NCBI GenBank assembly: GCA_037074705.1
Contig: CM073596.1
Location: 28,432,001 to 28,496,000 of the forward strand
Reading direction: 5' to 3'
DNA length: 64,000 nucleotides
DNA from: Zhengitettix transpicula
Taxonomy: Eukaryota; Arthropoda; Insecta; Orthoptera; Tetrigidae
Shown: piece by piece, positions 10,782 to 23,095 of the stretch
Position numbering within the stretch: the first letter of the stretch is position 1
Layout of the letters: each line of letters opens with the position of its first letter
Position numbers and translations under genes: made by a program
Notes under the pieces: generated by a model
What the model saw: the letters and a program-made list of their open reading frames with translations, nothing else
The model's database searches: none
What the model was told of the DNA's origin: nothing

Positions 10782-10820
<39 letters not shown>
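10782..10820. repeat. (TA)n microsatellite
   Basis: Uninterrupted TA dinucleotides. Confidence 0.95.
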
Positions 10821-10822
<2 letters not shown>

Positions 10823-10873
10823 GGAATTTAAAAGATACTATAAAGAAAAATATGCCAGCACGTTGTAGCAAAA

Positions 10874-11215
10874 TTATGAAGTATTCACTAAGATATTATA
10901 TCTATATATTTGTTGGGATTCCTCCATCTTTGAACTTTTGTCCGCCCTTTCAATTTCTTCTATTCCTGTGTGTGCCGGTATCCATCCTATCATTACCTTA
11001 TTATTACTATTTAGGATAGCCATAAGGTTTTCTCTGATTTTATTGACGGTACCATTCCATATATTATGGTTGGTTATTGCATTTATTGCTGCAAAAGAGT
11101 CTGTTAGCATCAAATTATTTTTGTTTTGTTCTTCCATGCATTGAATTGTTGCTAAATTTATGGCATATATTTTCTCCGAAGTTACAGATGCGTAGAGAAG
11201 AATTACTTTTATAAT
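10874..11215 (-). pseudogene. LINE RNase H domain fragment
   Basis: The minus strand reads YASVTSEKIYAINLATIQC, then LMLTDSFAAINAI, then IGWIPAHTGIEEIERADKSS. These are the RNase H helix with its conserved Glu, the catalytic Asp in TDS, and the WIPAH.GI..NE.AD block. In the last of these the usual Asn-Glu is altered while the Asp is kept. It is the same type of RNase H as in 61152-61379. The domain belongs to ORF2 of I/R1-type non-LTR elements, where it follows RT. RT is not present here, so this is an isolated fragment. Confidence 0.75.
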
Positions 11216-14200
11216 AATTGGGGATTTTCACATTAAACTTCTTAGGATACTTTGTGTTTATCCTTGTCATGTATCAAATCACAGCTATCTTCATATCTTT
11301 ATTTTCTTAGATATTTAAAACACAGGAGCTTTCGGTGTATGCCATAATCATGTTTTTTTTAAAAAAGAAAATCAATCATACATACATAATTTTACATAAA
11401 CACGAAATTATTGTTTTTTTTACCTTACATCACAATATATTTTTCTTGGTATTTTCATACTTGTCATCTACCGTCTTCAATAACATTTTATCAAGTGCAT
11501 TTTCCTGGTTCATGACATAGAATATGTTTACGTCTATCACTGTATATGGTTAGTCAATTTCTCATACTTGAAACTTATCACTCTCTTTCATTTACGAGAA
11601 TTTTTTCTAATACATACATTTTTTAATACATTATTTTACAAATTTAATTAATTTTTATTTCCTAAAAGTTCACTTAAAGCCTACTTATTTAAACATGTAT
11701 TGCAAATACCACTTTTTTCGCCACTAATTTAAATTTTCACAAGTGTACTGTCACCCTTTTCCCATTTTATTATTTTTTCGATTATACTGGCATAGAAATA
11801 TGTTACGAACGAGGAAAAATTGACGTAATGCACTTGTTAACATTTATTAAAGACATTTTACGGTAAATACCAGGTATAAAAATGCTAATAAAATATATTG
11901 TGATGAAATGTAAAAAATAATAATTATATGTTGTATGTAAAATTATGTAAGCATGATTGATGTTTTTTTTTAAACCTTATAACTGTCCTTACGCCGATAG
12001 GGGAATGAAATTCGACACTAAAAGCATCGAGAGTGACCCCTACACTATCTATTCGGTGCCAATATAGGCCGATATCGCATATTTTGTATTTTGATAATTA
12101 CAGCCTCTTCCACCTCTTCCAGGGGTGCTAGAGTTATTTTAAATCCACGGGGTTGGTTCTTGGGTCTTAAATGATACGTGTTCCAATTTTTTTAAAAGTT
12201 GTCCATGTATTAATGAACAACGTAATTTACAATGATAATCATGTAGAGTAAGTTTGGTAACATATTAGGTGTTGTAAAATATAATTATTATGCTTTATTC
12301 CGTAAAAACTCGCCTTTCGGGAAAATGACCCATCAGAAAAATGACCTGTCGGGAAAAGATAAATTTTTATGTAATATTGTTGTCGGGAAAACGTGCATGG
12401 GGCAAATGTATGTCGGGATTTTGAACTAGACCCGTAGTTATTAAGCGTATTATGGCGGACGTAATTCACTGACGTTATAACATTACAGAACAGGTATTCA
12501 GTAAGTATATGTATTAATTTTCAAAGTATATGTGTCACAGAGAATAATTTAATTATAAAATCACAAAGTTTCAGGGTAAAACCTGTTTTAGCGCGAACAA
12601 GCACTATTTTACAAGACATAAGTCCAGAAATAAAAACATTTTACAGTGCGCTGAAGGCTTTCTGGAATACCACCAGTACATTTAACATTTTTTTTAAAAA
12701 AAAATGTCTAAATCAGACAAAATTAAAAACAAACTCGCACAACGTTTCTTCTACTTATACGAAGAGCTTTTCATGTGCAACATTTCCATGAATTTAAACA
12801 CAGTGCATTTAATGTACATACATCAGAAAATTTAAGTAGATTAAATACAGTCGGTATTTAGAGAGTTTTTATCACCTTGGATATTAATTGTATTATTACT
12901 TAATTTAATATGAATCATTTTCGAAATCAATGCAGTATGAAATTTGTGTTCCGTGTCCAAAATTTTGTTATCTAAAGGTCATTGCACGGATAATGCACCG
13001 ACTATACTCAATACTGAAAGTTTCAAATGGGAAAGGTGTCCTTTAATTCTCATTTTTAGTGCATTTTTTTGTTGTCCGGTATAAACTGCATCGCAGTTGA
13101 AACATATTGGGTATTCCCGTTATCTAGAGGGTCGTTGCAATTTTTTTATATACGGGATAAGGCGCCGCATGATTATTTATAATACATTCAAATGTTTTAA
13201 CATATTTCAATTACGTTTGAAATAGAACATATTAAACAGTATATTTAAATAATTAACGACTGAACGAACTATTACCTCTGACCACTGAAAAAAAACCCTT
13301 AAGAACCAACAATAAATCATTAAATTAATACTGACTTTGAATACAATTACCAAGTTGTCTGTTTTAAATTCATTGTAGAATAAGCAAAGCTATTACACGG
13401 CTGAGAGAAATTATGTACACATGTCTACAAACTTAATGAAGGATGATTGGTGTATAAATGTAGTAACATATAAACGAAATTTAAATTAAATAAAAACCAT
13501 TTGAAACAATTTAACTACTTTTAGAAAAATGTAATTTGTATATCACAACTGTTAATATTATAGAGAAAATTTATAATTGAATGTACGGGTACGCAAAAAT
13601 AATAAAATCACTGACAAACGAAATTGCATAAACGTAGTTAAAATAATTATCAATCATGCACTTTAAAAACCGTGAGCTTCTATTATCAAAAAATAATGAA
13701 AGGTGACAATAATATATTATGAAATAATTGGTGCAATTTTTTTTTAAAAAAAATGGTTGAATTAACACAATTTTAGATTATATAATTATTAAATAAATAA
13801 AGGAGTTTGAAATTAGTTATCATTATTTGTTCAAAGTAAACAGTGTAATGTTATCACTTTCCGAACACTATTAAAACGAACGTTAATAAACACAAGTACT
13901 TGAACTTTTTAAAAAAAAATTTTAACTCCTTTATGTTAACAATAATCTCATATTTATAATCTCATTTTATCCTTTACAAAAATTAATTAATTAATTGATG
14001 TAATTTTCTGTCAGCTTTTGGTTAGTTATATGTAATTATTAATTATGTTTAATACTTCGTACTTCTTTATTTTCCTCGGCTTGAATAAGCTGTTAAGAAT
14101 TCCCTAAGAAATATATTATTTTTACATACTGTTATCAAAAGTAATATGAATTCTGGTTACAGAAAGACCTTTATGTTAAACATACATTTAACATTTATCT

Positions 14201-14221
14201 AAAAGTTCATAATAAATACTC

Positions 14222-14224
<3 letters not shown>
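11216..14224. other. 3 kb of AT-rich gene-free DNA
   Basis: No gene, RNA or strong repeat seen. Short open frames (11335-11520, 12239-12469, 13571-13768) lack motifs. At 12297-12430 a TCGGGAAAA/TCAGAAAAATGAC motif recurs about four times. Several T/A runs (12690, 13738, 13910) are near-palindromic (T)n(A)n blocks. Confidence 0.55.

Positions 14225-14225
<1 letters not shown>

Positions 14226-14252
<27 letters not shown>
14226..14252. repeat. (TA)n microsatellite
   Basis: Short TA dinucleotide tract. Confidence 0.9.
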
Positions 14253-14257
<5 letters not shown>

Positions 14258-15570
14258 TTTGAACTATAAAAATGCGTTCATAATAACGGGGAAAATGTAA
14301 ATAAATTTCATAATTATTTAAGCATAAATTTTTCATCTCTTAATTTATAGATATATGCTAAGTTTGTAACTAGCTACATTATTTAGAAATTACAAAATAT
14401 GGTAATTCGTAAATTTGGAGATTTCTAATAACAAATATAAATTACTGTGTCGTATGAAAGATACTTAATTGAATGAATGTTGCAAAAAGATAAAGTCTAT
14501 ACAAAATAATTTAGCCCTTCTTTCACGATAGTGGTTACAAAGTATGTACAAGATGTTTAAATTTCCATAAACTGAGTCAAACTATAACGTATGTAATATG
14601 GAAAACAATTTATTACTATTTTTATGACTCAATATTCGTTTCTTCTACTTTATAATTTCATCAACAGGTTGTTTATTTTTGCAACCCCTCACAAGTCAGA
14701 AAAGCAAAAAACGAAAATAAAGTCCCGGCTCGGGTACGATTTTCGCAATTATGTTTGTATGATTTTTTTATTATAAAGTAATACTTAAGTATGACTCTTT
14801 TTTTTTACTTCGGGAACCTGAATATCGATTTTGTGAGATGTTCCCAAACATATTATCATCCCTCAGAAACGGATCAGGCTTCAGAAATATTTCCTGATCA
14901 CGTCTATTGATATTTAGTATAAATATCGTTTCCCATATTTTCGACGCTGCTATTACCGGAAAGTTCTTGAACGTGACAAAAGTGCAAAGCCTCCATTTTC
15001 CATATCTCAGACCGATTTAATAAACGTAAGTGCTTCTCCATCCCAGCACTTGGGGGAGGAGCGGACAGACCTAACTAATACCACGGTCAGAAACAATTTA
15101 TATGCAAATGAGCCTGGTGAAGCATGATTCAGGTATGATTATACCGCGCACAGGTCATTTACAAGTTGTAATATTAAGCCGGGCCATCCTGTCGGAGCTG
15201 GTATATTGTGTATGATAGTGATACCATTACCCTGATGAAGCTGTAATTACACCTTCGAAAGTAATTGTATGTGGTCGAGGAAGGGGACGTTGAGTTATCT
15301 GCAAAATCCAGAATTATCTACTCGTCTACATCAACTTGTAGGAGACTGACGCTCAAAAGGTGAAGGTAAACATCGTCAATACACGCTGGCTACTGATCTT
15401 CACGCTTATTATCGGGTCGTTGACACACCTTTATTCTTCCTTTATTCGCTCGGGAGAAACGCCAATGTACTTACCAATTCATTTTTAGAAATATCTATGA
15501 GTAAATTTTCATTACGTCCATATAAATTTTATATACAGCATAGTGATGATTCCTTTATCACTGATCATCA
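14253..15570. other. Non-coding; mixed-composition segment 14990-15470
   Basis: No gene. The segment near 15225-15265 contains CCTGATGAAG, a TGTAATTACA hairpin, then CTTCGAAAG. This looks superficially like a hammerhead core, but the closing base pair of stem II does not form well. The rest is undistinguished. Confidence 0.4.
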
Positions 15571-15574
15571 AGTG

Positions 15575-15715
15575 TTTTTGAAATGAATAAAATTTACGTC
15601 TGATTGAAAATAATGAATAAGAAAGTTAGCGAGTTCAGACAAAAAAAAGTGATCTGGGATCCTTGATCCTTTCGTCAGGTGCGATGAAGAGCCTCGAGCG
15701 ACACAAAAATTCTGG
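15575..15715 (-). mobile_element. Penelope-like element terminal fragment
   Basis: The reverse complement reads CACCTGACGAAAGGATCAAG, then GATCCCAGAT, AC(T)n, GTCTGAACTCGC and TTTCTTATTCATTATTTTCA, ending CAGACGTAAATTTTAT. It is collinear with the 3' ends of the other copies, but the GAAACGTTG part of the hammerhead-like core is degraded. Confidence 0.6.
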
Positions 15716-16074
15716 AACACAAATTTCCCTGTCCAACATAAGTGAAATAATATGAATAATAATACTTAAACTATACTAATGGTATAATATAATGTTTACA
15801 GTTCCAATAAAAAATATTCAATATGTACTAGAAAATAATTAACGACGTCACGAAACAGAGGGAAGAGGAATCTGCAAAGTCTAGGCCCTCGTACCTGCAT
15901 AAACAAACAAAAAAGCAGAAAAGACCAAACCAGAATTAGCAAGTTGTGAAATAAGTGGTTTTATTACCAACACTTTAGCAGTTTATTTTTAAAAAAATAA
16001 TTATTAGAAAATAATAATCTATAAACTCCTGTACTGAGTAAAACGCGCCTATTTTTAATGAATACGAAATATAG

Positions 16075-16490
16075 TCAATTCAGACAAAAATGTAATATAA
16101 ATACCACACAACGTTTCTGGAATTCTTGTTCCTTTCGTCAGGTACTTAGAAGAGCATAGAGAAACACAACTTCACTGGTCAGTTGACAAAACTCGAAAGA
16201 GACGAAAACGCAACGAAAATGGGAGAGCCGAAGGGTTAGCTTAACAATAAGGAAGCAACGACAATGGGAAAACACAAGGTTTAGCGTAATAAAAAGGAAT
16301 CATAGTGTCTGTTTGTATATTAATAGCTGTGATGTTGGATTTAATGTGAAGCATCTGTGAAATGAGTCTGGCGTCAATGCCTAAAATCTTAGAATTTTGC
16401 CAATCAAATGTATGTTTAGAAATGATTATAAGTTTTGATACTACAGATTGTTTATCAATGGAATTAAATTTATTCATTTATATTACATAA
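16075..16490 (-). pseudogene. Penelope-like element: GIY-YIG C-terminal part and 3' terminus
   Basis: Minus-strand frame 16241-16477 reads SIDKQSVVSK, then SKHTFDWQNSKILGIDARLI. This is the part of the nuclease domain after the YIG motif and lines up with copies at 880 and 1700-1790. Downstream (16081-16200) is the best-preserved terminal segment: CTGACGAAAGG, a GGAA/TTCC stem, then GAAACGTTGTGTGGTATTTA. The frame then runs into unrelated sequence, and no RT is present. Confidence 0.7.
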
Positions 16491-17577
16491 CGTTTCCAAT
16501 TTTTTTAGCCTTCCGTGACGTAAAGAATTTCACTTCATAAACGTGAAATTACTTGGTTAGAAGCCTGAGATGACTTTATTCATTCTCTACATTCTTTATG
16601 TAAAGTCCCTTTACTTTAACTTCCATTTCTGGCAACCGATCCGTTTTAATTATCTTGAAATAATCTTTAATTTTACGAACAAAAAATATACGATTCTTCA
16701 GACTGTCAAATTACAGACGAATAATTTGATTACTTTTGTATCTTGTTTTAAATATTACGCTGAATCTTTCCTTTTGATATTTAATTTTCAATATTGAATT
16801 ATTATTGAATCAAATATTATCTATGAGTCAAAGTTTCCTCATAGGAATCGCCCGTTAATTAAGATAAAACGCAGACATTTATAACTTCATTAAAATATTT
16901 TAAGAGTATAATTATGAGAACCGTATCGCAGTAATCAAATAAGTAGCTAAAGTTCAAAAATAATCCCCCCCCCCCTTCTCTCTCTCTTGAAACTCTATTG
17001 AACATCTTAGTAGACAAGTTGAAATTTCTAGCTAAAAGACAAAGAAGCCCTGCTGCGAAACTTAAGCGGATTATTCTCTGGGGAGGGAAAACGAATCTAA
17101 ATGAATTCGGAGAAGAAAACAAAGAAATCCTCAATTCAGGATGGAAACTTAAAATATTGTAGAAACAGCAAACTGCTGCCGAGATAGGATGTCACTAATC
17201 TCCTTGTCATCGTCCGTGCTTCTTCACCCTGAAATAATCATTCCTGAAAAGAGGGCGCGACGGGACCTCTCGCAGAAATTAAGTTACTTCTAATGCGATG
17301 CTGTCGAAGCTGTGATGAAGGCAGAGAGAGAGAGAGAAAGGCGGTAATTATCAAACTAGAGACACCAACACGACTGGAAAGCTGATGCGAAGTTCCAAGA
17401 ATTGTGGAAAAATGATTTTTTACAGCTGAAGATAATATTTTACAATTTGTAATTGAAACTCTATATCGAGACAGATTAATTATGTACATGCAGTGTGATT
17501 TTTGGTTGATATATTTTGTAAAAAATATTATCAGGTGTTCCATTGTCTGCAATAAAAGAATCTATTTTTATTTCGTA
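16491..17577. other. Non-coding; purine-rich segment 16960-17400
   Basis: A C-run and CT-rich patch lies near 16962-16990, and a GAGA-rich patch near 17322-17345. Short frames on both strands (75-104 codons) have no recognised motif. Confidence 0.4.
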
Positions 17578-18150
17578 CTAGCTTGGTGCCTGGCGTTGCC
17601 CGTGTGTTTTTATATAAAACGAAAAAGTATTAAATTTCATATTAATCCTTAGTCAAGAATAGATTTAACCTAATTTTAACTGTTCCTAGTTACGTACAGA
17701 CTTTCGACCGATAGCGAATTAATTGTACAGTTATAAAATACTTTGAATTTTATTGCATCATTCCCAACTTGAGTATTGCAGGATATAATTGTCCCGTCTT
17801 CAGACAATACGAAAAATTAAATTGATGATTTAGCTAGATTCACAATATAAACAAATGCTCGCCTTATTGAAGTCATTAATATGGTACGAAAATTAAATTA
17901 AATTAAATTGTCCGCAAGGAATTTCCTATTGTTTTTTATTACCATTCTATGGACTAGTTGTGGAAAAAAAATTACTTTCCATTGAATGAAAATATTTCTG
18001 TTTTATTTAATTACGGAAAAAGGAACTATTTCCTTTGTTTGTCGCTTAGTAACGTCTCTCACTCGCGTGGCTTCATGGTATCGTGACGCGCACTAATTTA
18101 ACACTAAATGATCACATTTTTAATTATATTTCTTTCCAGGGGTTTTATTC
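17578..18150 (+). repeat. Dispersed repeat family B, copy 3
   Basis: Starts ACTAGCTTGGTGCCTGGCGT followed by TGCCCGTGTG, giving the clearest view of the family head. It then shows TTTAACCTAATTTTAACTGT, GAATTTTATTGCATCA and GCTAGATTCACAAT, and ends near AATTATATTTCTTTCCA. The 3' third of copies 1 and 2 is missing. Confidence 0.72.
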
Positions 18151-18569
18151 GTATTTTAAACTGCAAACGGAAAAAATTAGATAGCAGAAGCTTTCGCTAC
18201 TTTCTGACATAATTATCTGCGAAATAAAAAACAATAGTCAAATAATACTGTTGATATAATTATTGAATATATAATAACCGCATGCAATTTAAACGTATAT
18301 TGCTGATTGAAGATTTCTGTTTGCGTAGTGTAAACCTCAAGGGCAGGGCTATCTATTTTTTATTGTACGCTTATAATAATTTATTATACTATCCTAAGAA
18401 TAATTAGCACCGGGACTTATCCCATTTTTAATTAAAATATGCCAGTAGTAGAGTTTTTCAACGATTCGAAATGTGGGGTCATTTGTTAAATGTGATATAA
18501 ACACTGAGGTAAAGCATGGGAGACACAGGAATAAGTGAACTAGAAATATGATGTGCGTAGGAAATGAAA

Positions 18570-19000
18570 AATATACAAGCTTATGTATAAAAATAGCACA
18601 GAAAGTTTTCTCCTAGGATATACCATGTAGCGTGTACGGTTCTCGTTGGAAACTCTGTACTAATATTTTTTTTCCCTTGCCGCGAACAGTTGGATAAAAA
18701 GAGGCAAAAGGGGAAGCAAACGGTAGAAACTTCGGCATGATATAGCTTACGTCTTAAGCTGGCCATATCGTGGTGTATATGGACCTCGAAAGGGCGGAAG
18801 TATGTCTTTCTTATGGCCGTAGCCAACCAGCAGGAAAGAACCGGAGGTAATTGAGCCCGGCAGCGAGGCATCGCTCAGGAGAAATGGTCCATGGAATTTA
18901 CTGACGAGCGCTCGTACCGAACACAATGCTGCCACAGGTGGGGCGGACTCGCTATTTATCACGGTTACTGGACACAACTGTCAACTAATCGTTTATCGAT
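18570..19000. other. GC-richer island
   Basis: Minus-strand frames of 96 and 76 codons overlap here with no recognisable domain. It is non-repetitive in this window and much GC-richer than its flanks. It may be a regulatory element or a decayed exon; I cannot decide. Confidence 0.3.
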
Positions 19001-19945
19001 GGACGTTTGTTGTCTCGTGCTTCTTTTCTAAGCAAAATTGAATTAATATCGATTATACTTCGCGTCGAGTTCAAATCAGATTCATATCTTCTCATTCCTC
19101 GTTTTTTTTTGCAAATAATTTTTTCCACAATAATAACGTACTCTAGTCACTTTCTTTTGACACTTGACAGATATCCTCTCAAAATATAATATGCAAGTTT
19201 AAAACCTACGATGCAGTGGTTAACGTAAGACAGCGTCTCAAATTATGAATTTTATCATTACTGTATACAAAAACTGAAAATAATATATTTTTGAAAGGGT
19301 GTAGCCTGTATCGTTGCACAGCTTAACATTTTATTAATTAATTTAAGCTTTTCCGGTGTAAATTATTAATAAATTTTCCTCGGTTGAGCACCAGGTTCAG
19401 ATATCTCGAGAAATCTGATTCCCAACGGAGAAATATTTATTAATATTAATATTTTATAGTTCAACATTGACAAGGAGTTGTTCAAGTTTATCAAAAAAGT
19501 CCTTTGGTTTTTGCTTACATCTCAACATTTACGTCACTCGTGCCCCAGTTCTCTGTTGCCATATCACCGTATTTTCTCATTTTTCTGTAAGCTTGTGTTT
19601 AGAGAAAACGTAGAGAAACCGAACATGTTCGTTAGTTATTTTTAAAGGATATCGAATTGAGAGTTCGGTGTTGAGAGAGTTTGTGTAATTTCAAACATAA
19701 GTCTCCAAGTGTGATATCAACGATATAAATTTTTCCTCGTTTTATTGTTTAGAAGCTTTAGATCCATATTTAATATTATTATAATAATAATTAAGTATAA
19801 TTTTCCAAAATTTTCAACAATAGAAAATGGGGAATTGTCAATTATATAATTTAAATATAACATAATTAAATTAAATAGAACTTATATTTTATATTTAACA
19901 TTATGTTTAAAGATATTATAAATATACAATTACAGCTGAAACTTA
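19001..19945. other. AT-rich non-coding DNA
   Basis: No feature recognised. A 60-codon frame at 19007-19189 is consistent with chance. Confidence 0.5.
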
Positions 19946-19964
19946 ACTGTCTCAATTTTTTTTT
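19946..19964. repeat. Target-site duplication, left
   Basis: ACTGTCTCAATTTTTTTTT, repeated at 20520-20539 on the other side of the family A element. The T-run means part of the duplication cannot be separated from the A-tail. Confidence 0.75.
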
Positions 19965-20519
19965 AGGGCAACAGGCTACATGAGGGAGACCCACATTGGG
20001 CAACTCCCCTTTAATAGCATAGGAAGGGATTTGAAAGGGGGGATGCGGAAGGGTAGAGGAAGGTAGCCAAGGATTACTAGGGCCCCCGTGCTATATTATA
20101 AGGATCCTACCCGGCATTCGCCTAAAGAAATGCAGGGAAAACTTTAGAAAAACCTGCGTCGGGTAGGTCGGACATTGGGTACTTGTCCCACGCCCTTCCG
20201 ATAGCGGGAGAGGAGTTTGCTGTGGGGACGCAGCAGTCCCTTCTCCGTGCCTCGACCAGTTTAGGAGGCAGCTGGCCGACTATTCCAATGGGAATAGCGA
20301 ACAACTCTTACCGTATGCCCAAGGTCTGCGACCCCGGAACATACACCTCTCAGAACAGGCCGAGGTGCCTTGGCTTGTGGGAACCTTAGTTAAAAAACGG
20401 AGAGGAAAAGGCATACCCAAAGGTAGCCCCTATGTATCTCTCCTAAAAGGTTCTGCCTGCGAGAGAACATCCCTCGCAGGTTACCTGCGAGAGAATTCTC
20501 TCGCAGGCTCCAGGTTCAT
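19965..20519 (-). mobile_element. Family A retroposon, complete copy (~555 bp)
   Basis: Complete element between target-site duplications. On the minus strand it starts ATGAACCTGGAGCCTGCGAG. It opens with a perfect 24-nt palindrome (20484-20507) and a second imperfect hairpin of the same kind (20456-20480). The family core follows: GGCTACCTTTGGGTATGCC, AAGGTTCCCACAAGCC, CCTTGGGCATACGGTAAGAG, GCCAGCTGCCTCC, TACCCAATGTCCGACC and GGATCCTTATAATATAG. The type 1 tail is AGCCTGTTGCCCTAAAA. There is no shared open frame with a plausible product, and no clear tRNA, 7SL or 5S promoter. I infer a non-autonomous, LINE-mobilised element. Confidence 0.85.
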
Positions 20520-20530
20520 ACTGTCTCAAT

Positions 20531-20673
20531 TTTTTTTTTGGGGTGTAGACAGGCTGTATATAGGGTAATCCACATAGTGGCAACTCCCCTCTTATAGCAT
20601 AGGAAAGGGATTTGAAAGGGGGGATGCGGAAGGGTGGAGGAAGGTAGCCAAGGGTTAACTAGGGCCCCCGGGC
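20531..20673 (-). mobile_element. Family A retroposon, short 3' copy with type 2 tail
   Basis: Carries the type 2 tail (reverse: GGGGTGTAGACAGGCTGTAT, then ATAGGGTAATCC) and only the last ~130 bp of the element, stopping at GGGCCCCCGGGCT. It was probably the target of the neighbouring complete copy, since its T-run lies in the duplication. Confidence 0.8.
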
Positions 20674-22040
20674 TTATTTCTATCTGTATTTATTGTCTCA
20701 CACTTATATTTCTGATACGAGTTGTACCTGTGGATGTAGGATTCGTGAATAATTTTGCTGAAAATACTGCTAGTATATTTAAAACTGAAGAACTGGTTAC
20801 TTAGAATCACCAAAAGGTTAAATTATTAGTGTAACTAGACTTAATTATAAAATTATCAGTTGAAATTTTTTATAAATAATCTTCTTCAGATTATTAAAAT
20901 AGCTTAACAGAATATATAAATATGTTTACCACACGTCAAAAGCCAATATAAATTTTAACTTTCTTTTGCAATACTTATTATCACTTCACTGTTCTCCTTT
21001 ACAAAATTATAGTGAAGTACTTCATCTTATAAGAATTTCTCGTAAAAATATAATGCTTTCTTAAATTGAAAATGTTTTTTAAATTTAATTTATTTAGGAC
21101 ACTTATTAATTTTCAATTTTTATATTCGAATTATTTGAATGTAAAGTAACTACTATGGTGTTGCAGGGGCATACAAATATTCTAAGAAAATTATTATAAG
21201 ATAAGAGACAATTATTCCTTAATCTGTATTTTTCATTTTATATTATTACAAAGTAGCAATTTTTTTTTGATTGATACGCATCAAACGTTTCCATTTCCAA
21301 TTTGCTGCTGCTGTATATATTGTGTAAGACGTTGTATATAATGACTGTAACAGTGCATGTAACAGAAAACTAGTATGCCAACTGCCTTAATTCCGAAGGA
21401 TATAAAATATGTCTCGAACCATATTAACTTCTTTCTCTTTTAGAGTCTTCATTTATTCAATTACTGTATCTTTATAGTTAGAATATGTATTTCATCGATC
21501 CAAGACAAGTAATAGGACGACTATGTCTCTGAAACAAACCAATACATTTTTATTTGCTCTCGGAACCTGTTTTTCGCAATGACTGTGGCTGAGAAAGTCG
21601 TTTCTCATTTTTAATGGGGTTTGTTGGCGCTCATATTCGCAAGACTTTATTTTCGACCACACATTCACAACCTAGTTAGACACTAATTATGAAATGGATA
21701 AGTGTTCAAACTTTTATCGAGCGCTATATTTCTTATGTAATTTTTCCTTGAGTAATCAATTTAAAGAACAAAAGGTTATTAACAATAAAATATTTACAAA
21801 AAGTTAAATTATCATTTATCATACAAACAATAGTATTAGTCCTTTTCCCCCCCCCATTTTGAATTATTGAAGAAAAAAATATTTTTAATTTGGCTTTAAT
21901 CATTGGCCACTTCACATGGAATGTGGAACATCGAGTCATAAAGTAATATTAAAAACAAGATACAGAATTATATGTGACACACTACTTTTTAAAATATGTA
22001 GACTATGTTACAGTCACTGGCGCAGTGAGAATAAAATTTT
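20674..22040. other. AT-rich non-coding DNA
   Basis: Nothing recognised apart from a C-run near 21848 and a T-rich patch near 21260. The 68-codon minus frame at 21733-21939 has no motif. Confidence 0.5.
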
Positions 22041-22044
22041 AAAA

Positions 22045-22338
22045 TGATTTCCACGTGGTTTCATTAGAGGTAAATCCACCAGCACAGCTTCATACGACTT
22101 TTTTCAAAGTATCTATGACTAAAGACTTAAAGTGGCTGGGATTTTTTCTGACTTTTCCAAAGCATTTAATTTAATATGTCACTACATTATGCTCCGAAAA
22201 TTAGATTTCTATGGAATCGGAGCAGTTTCCCTTTCTTTATTGCGATATTACTTGCAAAATAGGCGCCAAAAAGTTGCGATTGTTAACTCGGACTGGGAAT
22301 ATCCACCGAATAGATCGGTAAAGATTCAAACTGCCTAA
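22045..22338 (+). pseudogene. Non-LTR RT fragment (jockey/CR1-type), fingers-palm
   Basis: One frame reads RGFIRGKSTSTASYDFFQSI, a stop, then KVAGIFSDFSKAFNLICHYI, LRKLDFYGIGAVSLSLLRYY and LQNRRQKVAIVNSD. This matches the RT block with FRKGRST, then the A-box Asp in DxSKAFDxxxH, then LL.KL..YGI and YL..R.Q.V. The first catalytic Asp (FSDFSKAF) is kept. The YADD half is absent. One stop in the middle and loss of both ends make it a relic. Confidence 0.8.
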
Positions 22339-23095
22339 AACCCCTAAAAAAAGCTGAAACTATTATTACCTTAGATTGACAAAAGCCACTGACTCAAACG
22401 TTTATATTAAGATCTTCTAGGATCAGTGGTCCCGTCTCTATGACTGACTATGTATATTTAACTCTAGTAATAATAACTGTAAAATTTTGAAAACTCCTTA
22501 CTTCGAATTGATAGATCGTATTTTAAGAGAATTTGGAAAAAATACCTATTCGGTCTCTAAACTACCTTACGGAGCATTAGTTATAATGCAAAATATTTAA
22601 TTTTACGTCGACTCATTACCATTAAATAATTATACTTTCTAGGAAGAAAATATAGTTCTACAGGCTAAAGGAAAATTTTGTAAAATTAAACCTGTCACTG
22701 TTTGGTTTTATGGTTTAACGTCTGCTTTGAATTAATTAAACAATTGATGATCTTATACAGACAGGTATCGAATCGTCGTCATAATAAAAATAAAAAGTGT
22801 CCGTATAACGTCATCATTGTTTATTTTTCTTTGCATGTTACATGACGACTGTTTCAAATAACTAACAAATTCCTCCTCAACTTTAAGATGATTACAGTTT
22901 TGTAATTGATTGCTCAAGCAGACTCTCATTCTGTCGTACAGAAACTACAGCAGTTTAAAATTGACGCGACTCTGGTGGACGAGTCGCCTTTAAAACACAG
23001 ATATCTATTCCTCCAAATTGTACAATCATTGAAAACATTAGATGGTATTAATCTAGTATTGGATGAATTTGGTTTGTGCTACTGCCGCAATTATA
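22339..23095. other. AT-rich DNA; unassigned 70-codon frame 22906-23118
   Basis: The frame at 22906-23118 (SVVQKLQQFKIDATLVDE...) shows no family motif I recognise. It could be a fragment of a transposon protein or chance. No other feature. Confidence 0.35.

Noticed and set aside
15225..15265. CTGATGA...CGAAAG as a hammerhead ribozyme
   Set aside because: Stem II closes poorly (A opposite C at the first pair) and no element context is visible; probably chance.
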